This document shows, piece by piece, positions 15,404-19,041 of a DNA stretch of 19,041 nucleotides; the stretch's first letter is position 1; the number at the start of each line of letters is the position of its first letter. The stretch lies in the NCBI GenBank assembly GCA_041158045.1, contig JBEBCD010000069.1:1-19041 (forward strand). The letters are read 5' to 3'. The notes under the pieces were generated by a model, which was not told the DNA's origin, did no database searches, and saw nothing but the letters and a program-made list of their open reading frames with translations. Source of the stretch: CAXRBC01 sp041158045 (GTDB lineage Bacteria; Actinomycetota; Acidimicrobiia; Acidimicrobiales; Ilumatobacteraceae). The translations under genes and the position numbers were made by a program.

Positions 15404-16066
15404 GTGTCCGACCCCGAGGTCCGGCGCGTCGTCGTCGGCAGCCTGACGTTGAGCGCCGCGGTGGGTATCTTCGGCGTCTCCTTCGGCGTCGCATCGGTGG
15501 GCGCCGGCGCGTCGGTCGCCCAGACGATGGCCCTGTCGCTGTTCGTCTTCACCGGCGCGTCGCAGTTCTCCGCGATGAGCGTGGTCGGCGCCGGCGGCGC
15601 GGTCGCGACGGCGTACGCGGGCGCCGCGCTCCTCGCGGTGCGCAACCTCGTCTACGGCGTGGCGATGTCGGGCCCGATCCGCGAGATGGGCGGCGGGCGG
15701 TGGCGCCGCGCGCTCGCCGCGCACTTCGTCATCGACGAGACGACGGGCCTCGCGCTCGCCGAGCGGGACCCGCGGCTGCGGCGCATCGCCTTCCGGACCA
15801 CCGCGATCGCGCTGTTCCTGCTGTGGAACGGCGGCACCGCGCTCGGTGCGGTCGTCGGCGGGGCCATCGATCCCCGCGCTTGGGGACTCGACGTCGCGTT
15901 CCCCGCCGCGTTCGTCGCCATGCTGCCGCCGCACGTGCGCACGCGCGCGGGGCGCCGCGCCGCGACGATCGGCGCCCTCGTGTGCGTCGTCGCGATCCCG
16001 CTCGTGCCCGTCGGCGTGCCGGTGCTCCTGGCCGCAGCGGCCATCGTGGTGGGGCTGCGGCCGTGA
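15404..16066 (+). CDS. azlC: AzlC family branched-chain amino acid exporter, large subunit
   Basis: 220-residue inner-membrane protein, the large subunit of the AzlC/AzlD (YgaZ/YgaH, BrnF/BrnE) exporter of leucine, isoleucine, valine and sometimes methionine. Family landmarks are the early GIFGVSFGVASVGAG segment, LFVFTGASQFSAM (a hallmark of AzlC), RNLVYGVAMS and an FVIDETTGLALAE loop, then PAAFVAMLPPHV. There are about five to six membrane spans. GTG start 1 bp after the meaB stop; the TGA overlaps the azlD GTG as GTGA, giving coupled synthesis of the two subunits. Substrate is assigned by family only. No local regulator is visible. Confidence 0.93.
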   Translation: MSDPEVRRVVVGSLTLSAAVGIFGVSFGVASVGAGASVAQTMALSLFVFTGASQFSAMSVVGAGGAVATAYAGAALLAVRNLVYGVAMSGPIREMGGGRWRRALAAHFVIDETTGLALAERDPRLRRIAFRTTAIALFLLWNGGTALGAVVGGAIDPRAWGLDVAFPAAFVAMLPPHVRTRAGRRAATIGALVCVVAIPLVPVGVPVLLAAAAIVVGLRP

Positions 16067-16374
16067 CGACGCTCTGGTGGATGATCGTCGCGCTCGCGGC
16101 GACCTCGTACGCGCTGAAGGCGGCCGGCACGCTGCTCCTCGGGTCGATGCGCATGCCGGCGCCCCTCGAGCGCTGCGTCGCGCTCATCCCGGCCGCCGTG
16201 CTCGCGGCGCTCGTGGCCAAGGACGCGCTCTCGGACGGGCGCGCACTGGTGGTCGACGAGCGCGCCGCCGGGATCGTCGTCGCGCTCCTGCTCACGTGGC
16301 GTCGCGCGCCATTCGTGGTCGTGATCGTCGCGGCCGCCGCGACGACGGCGGGCCTCCGCGCGGTCGGCGGCTAG
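16063..16374 (+). CDS. azlD: AzlD family branched-chain amino acid exporter, small subunit
   Basis: 103-residue hydrophobic protein with about three to four membrane helices, the small partner of AzlC. It shows the AzlD pattern: WMIVALAATSYALKAAGTLL at the N-terminus, then a PAPLERCVALIPAAVLAALVAKDAL segment and a final helical pair around the RRAPFVVVIVAAAATTAGLRA region. Start is a GTG overlapping the azlC TGA, as is common for this pair. Its TAG stop shares a CTAG with the convergent SRPBCC gene, so the two coding regions overlap by four bases and no terminator fits between them. Confidence 0.92.
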   Translation: MTTLWWMIVALAATSYALKAAGTLLLGSMRMPAPLERCVALIPAAVLAALVAKDALSDGRALVVDERAAGIVVALLLTWRRAPFVVVIVAAAATTAGLRAVGG

Positions 16375-16817
16375 GCCGCCTCGCAGATCCGGCGCAGCGC
16401 GCGCAGGTTGCGCCGCCAGATCGCGCGCAGCACGAGGGAGCCGCCGACGAGCCCCGCGAGGGGGCCGCCCATCCACCACGGGAATCGCAGCGTCTCCTCC
16501 CAGGCGAAGCGGGTGCGAGCGCCGCCGTCGATCGGCTCGAGCGTGAAGCGTCCTGTGCCCGTGACGAGGCCCACGTGGCGCACGCCCATCGCGCGGCCGG
16601 GCTCCCACTCGGTGATCTCCATGCGGTCGGTGAGGCGCAACGGGCCGACCTTGGTGTCGCAGAGGAACGCCGTGCCGACGCCGCGCGTGCGCTCCGAGGT
16701 GAAGCGGATCGCGACCGCGTCCGCCATCCAGTCGACGTGCCGCTCGACGGGCTCGACGACGCGCCACACCCGCTCGGGCGGGGCATCGATGTCGGTCGCG
16801 ACGCGGATCCGTCCCAC
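16371..16817 (-). CDS. SRPBCC (START/polyketide cyclase-like) family protein
   Basis: 148 residues with the helix-grip fold of the SRPBCC superfamily. Recognisable parts are the opening strand RIRVATDIDAPPERVWRVVEP, the central VGPLRLTDRMEITEWEPGRAM block, the GTGRFTLEPIDGGARTRFAWEE hairpin and a long C-terminal helix (LVGGSLVLRAIWRRNLRALRRICE). These proteins bind hydrophobic ligands in a deep cavity; ligand and role are not predictable. The GTG start places the first strand correctly and has TAGCGT 8 nt upstream. Divergent from the cysteine desulfurase with 24 bp between starts; no functional link is evident. Confidence 0.88.
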   Translation of the reverse strand: MGRIRVATDIDAPPERVWRVVEPVERHVDWMADAVAIRFTSERTRGVGTAFLCDTKVGPLRLTDRMEITEWEPGRAMGVRHVGLVTGTGRFTLEPIDGGARTRFAWEETLRFPWWMGGPLAGLVGGSLVLRAIWRRNLRALRRICEAA

Positions 16818-16841
16818 GGCTCGCGACGCTACATTCGTCGC
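16818..16841. promoter_or_regulatory. Divergent promoter region, SRPBCC gene / cysteine desulfurase
   Basis: A 24-bp gap between outward GTG starts. On the minus strand TAGCGT (16826-16831) is 8 nt before the SRPBCC GTG; on the plus strand TACATT (16830-16835) is 6 nt before the desulfurase GTG. The two hexamers overlap by 2 bp, so polymerase probably cannot occupy both at once. Function inferred from spacing. Confidence 0.58.
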
Positions 16842-17987
16842 GTGGACGGCGTGGCGTACCTGGACCACGCGGCGACGACGCCCATGCGCCACGAGGCCGT
16901 CGAGGCGATGCGGCCGTACATGGACGTGCTGTACGCCAACCCCTCGGGGTCCCACCGGTTCGCCCGCGCCGCGCGGCGTGCCATCGACGAGGCGCGCGAC
17001 GACGTCGCCGCGGTGCTCGGCTGCGCGCCGGGCGAGGTGGTCTTCACGAGCGGTGGCACGGAGGGCGACAACACGGCGGTCCTCGGCGCGGTCCGCCGCA
17101 GCGGCGGGACGGCGGTCTGCTCGGCTGCCGAGCACCACGCGGTGCTGCACTGCGTCGAGCACGCGAAGGGTCGCATCGTCGGCGTCGACGCCGCGGGCGA
17201 GATCGACGCCGATGCGCTCCGCGACGCGCTCCGCGAGGTGGCGCGCACGGGCCACGCGAGCGTCGTCTCGGTGATGGCGGTCAACAACGAGGTCGGCACG
17301 ATCACCGACATGGCGCGCGTCTCGCGCGTCGTGCGCGAGGAGGCCCCGGGGGCGGTGCTCCACACCGACGCCGTCCAGGCCGCGTGCTGGCTCGACCTGA
17401 GGGCCATCTCGCCGCTCGTCGACGTGATGTCGCTGTCGGCCCACAAGTTCGGCGGACCGAAGGGCGTCGGGATCACGATGATCCGCTCCGGCGCGCCGGT
17501 CGAGCCGCTCATCCTCGGCGGCGGGCAGGAACGCGACCGCCGCAGCGGCACGCACAACGTCGGCGGGATCGTGGCGGCCGCGGCGGCCCTGCGCGCGACC
17601 GACGCCGAGCGCGCGACGGAGGTCGCGCGGGTCGGCGCATTGACCGAGCGGCTCGTCGCGGCGGCGACGGGGGGCGCCGAGGGCGTGCGCGCCACGGTGC
17701 CGCGCGAGCGCCGCGTGCCGTCGATCGCGCACCTCTGCGCGCGGGGCCTCGAGAGCGAGGCGCTGCTGTACCTGCTCGACGAGGCGGGGGTGTGCGCGTC
17801 GGCGGCGTCGGCGTGCGCGAGCGGCGCGATGGAGCCGTCGCACGTGCTCGCGGCGATGGGCGTGGGCCGCGAGTGGGCGGCGGGGTCGCTGCGCTTCAGC
17901 CTCGGGCACACGACGACGGCCGACGACGTCGACCGCGCGACCGGTGCGCTCGTGGGGGCGGTGCGGAGGCTGCGGGGCGCGGCGTGA
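16842..17987 (+). CDS. Cysteine desulfurase, IscS/NifS class
   Basis: PLP enzyme of 381 residues that converts cysteine to alanine and holds the sulfur as a persulfide. Seen in sequence: YLDHAATTPM at the start, SGGTEGDN (residues 70-77), EHHAVL with the PLP-stacking His99, Asp176 and Gln179 in HTDAVQA, the PLP lysine Lys202 in SAHKFGGPKG, RSGTHN, and the catalytic Cys325 in SAASACASG on the long flexible loop typical of IscS/NifS (group I). The mnmA GTG overlaps its TGA, so its main job is probably to donate sulfur for tRNA 2-thiouridine; it may also serve Fe-S assembly with the nearby NifU-like protein. GTG start 6 nt after TACATT. Confidence 0.96.
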   Translation: MDGVAYLDHAATTPMRHEAVEAMRPYMDVLYANPSGSHRFARAARRAIDEARDDVAAVLGCAPGEVVFTSGGTEGDNTAVLGAVRRSGGTAVCSAAEHHAVLHCVEHAKGRIVGVDAAGEIDADALRDALREVARTGHASVVSVMAVNNEVGTITDMARVSRVVREEAPGAVLHTDAVQAACWLDLRAISPLVDVMSLSAHKFGGPKGVGITMIRSGAPVEPLILGGGQERDRRSGTHNVGGIVAAAAALRATDAERATEVARVGALTERLVAAATGGAEGVRATVPRERRVPSIAHLCARGLESEALLYLLDEAGVCASAASACASGAMEPSHVLAAMGVGREWAAGSLRFSLGHTTTADDVDRATGALVGAVRRLRGAA

Positions 17988-19041
17988 AGGTGCTCGTCGC
18001 GATGTCCGGCGGGGTCGACTCATCGGTCGCGGCGGCCCTCGTGCGCGACGCCGGCCACGAGGCAGTCGGCGTGACGATGCGGCTCTGGGGTGGCGACTCC
18101 GACACGGGCTGCTGCTCCGTCGCCGACGTGGACGACGCGCGCCGCGCCGCGCAGCAGCTGGGGATCGACCACCTCGTGTTCAACTTCTCGGAGCGCTTCG
18201 ACGAGCGGGTCGTGGCGCCGTACGTGCGGGCGCACGCCGAGGGCCGCACGCCCAACCCGTGCATCGAGTGCAACCGCTACCTGAAGTTCGACCGCCTGCT
18301 CGAGCGGGGGCGCGCCCTCGGCTTCGACGCCGTCGCGACGGGCCACCACGCGCGCATCGCCGCGGACGATGCGGGCCGCGCGAGGGTGGCGCGCGGCGCC
18401 GACGCGGCCAAGGACCAGAGCTACGTCGTGCACATGCTGGCGGGGGACGACCTCGCGTACGTGACGTTCCCCGTCGGGACGCTCACCAAGGCCGAGGTGC
18501 GGGCGCACGCGGCGCGGCTCGGCCTGCGCACGGCGGCGAAGCCCGACAGCCAGGACGTGTGCTTCATCTCGCGCGACGGCGGGCGCGAGGCGTTCCTCGG
18601 TGCGCGGATCCCGCTGCGAGGCGGCGAGGTGGTGACCGCTGCCGGCGCGCGCGTCGGTGAGGTGCAGGCACTCGAGCTCGTGACGGTGGGGCAGCGGCGC
18701 GGCCTCGGGATCGACGATGGCGTGGCGGCGAAGCGCTACGTCTGGGAGGTCGACGCGCGGGCGGGCCGCGTCGTGGTGGGCGACGAGGCGGGGCTCCTGG
18801 ATGCCGCGACGCCGGTGTCGGGCGTCGCGTGGACGCACGGTGCGCCGCGCGAGGGCGAGCGCGTGCGGGTGCAGTGCAGCGCGCACGGCGAGGCGCGCGC
18901 GGCGACGCTGCACGCGGTGGACGTCGCGGCGGGGACGCTCGAGGTGGCGTGGGACGCGCCGCAGCGCCGCGTCGCCCCGGGCCAGGCCGTGGTCTGCTAC
19001 GACCCCGAGGGGCGCTGGGTGCTCGGCGCCGGCGTCGCCGA
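17984..19041 (+). CDS. mnmA: tRNA-specific 2-thiouridylase MnmA (3' end outside window)
   Basis: ATP-dependent enzyme that puts sulfur on U34 of tRNAs for Lys, Glu and Gln. The frame is open from the GTG overlapping the desulfurase stop (GTGA) to the window edge, 352 codons, close to the usual 360, so only a few residues should be missing. N-terminal PP-loop AMSGGVDSS (residues 6-14), the TPNPC-IEC-N segment (Cys93, Cys96), ATGHHARI, KDQSYVVHML and PDSQDVCFI with Cys193 identify the family; the C-terminal part has the VGQRRGLGI and beta-barrel segments. Cys96 and Cys193 match E. coli Cys102 and Cys199. Where E. coli has Asp99 this protein has Cys93, making a CxxC pair. Confidence 0.97.
   Translation, partial: MKVLVAMSGGVDSSVAAALVRDAGHEAVGVTMRLWGGDSDTGCCSVADVDDARRAAQQLGIDHLVFNFSERFDERVVAPYVRAHAEGRTPNPCIECNRYLKFDRLLERGRALGFDAVATGHHARIAADDAGRARVARGADAAKDQSYVVHMLAGDDLAYVTFPVGTLTKAEVRAHAARLGLRTAAKPDSQDVCFISRDGGREAFLGARIPLRGGEVVTAAGARVGEVQALELVTVGQRRGLGIDDGVAAKRYVWEVDARAGRVVVGDEAGLLDAATPVSGVAWTHGAPREGERVRVQCSAHGEARAATLHAVDVAAGTLEVAWDAPQRRVAPGQAVVCYDPEGRWVLGAGVA

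Overview
The window is a compact, very GC-rich chromosomal segment, roughly three-quarters G+C by eye. It looks like the core genome of an actinobacterium. An F420-type luciferase-like oxidoreductase, class II fructose-bisphosphatase (GlpX), a MurA with Asp at the active-site Cys position and almost universal GTG starts all fit Actinomycetota. A deep lineage such as Acidimicrobiia or Thermoleophilia seems plausible, but this is inference from gene content; no 16S or tRNA is present to test it. There are 23 protein genes, no RNA genes, mobile elements or CRISPR arrays, and no gene-free stretch longer than about 50 bp.

Layout. (1) 1-2575, plus strand: the 3' part of atpD, then atpC, a short-chain dehydrogenase and a secreted SGNH hydrolase, 2-16 bp apart. 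(2) glpX on the minus strand (2572-3564). (3) 3615-8310, plus strand: a five-gene stack joined by GTGA overlaps or very short gaps, encoding a J-domain protein, a Tex30/KANL3-like alpha/beta hydrolase, a DUF554 membrane protein, a PhyH-type dioxygenase and a DUF2779 protein (Cas4-like nuclease plus DnaQ-like exonuclease). (4) A PatB/MalY aminotransferase (minus) back to back with an F420-type oxidoreductase and a serine beta-lactamase-like hydrolase (plus). (5) An MFS transporter (minus) back to back with murA (plus). (6) A 50-residue membrane protein (minus) back to back with a NifU-like scaffold, meaB and an AzlC/AzlD exporter pair (plus). (7) An SRPBCC protein (minus) back to back with cysteine desulfurase and mnmA (plus); mnmA runs off the right edge.

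Some gene sets have a clear joint role. Cysteine desulfurase and MnmA form a tRNA 2-thiouridine pair, with a NifU-like Fe-S scaffold nearby. AzlC and AzlD form one exporter. atpD and atpC are the end of the ATP synthase operon. The five-gene stack has no obvious common pathway.

The most unusual signals concern genome architecture rather than a new gene system. Of 22 visible start codons, 19 are GTG. At all five divergent junctions (9-50 bp) a -10-like hexamer lies only 6-9 nt before each start codon, which predicts leaderless transcripts; in one junction the two hexamers overlap as near reverse complements. Three of five convergent gene pairs end on a shared CTAG, so that each strand reads TAG. 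The atpD fragment shows an abrupt change in leucine codon use near base 420, which suggests recombination or a chimeric assembly. MurA carries Asp where the fosfomycin-target Cys is expected. I found no convincing new defence or mobile system.
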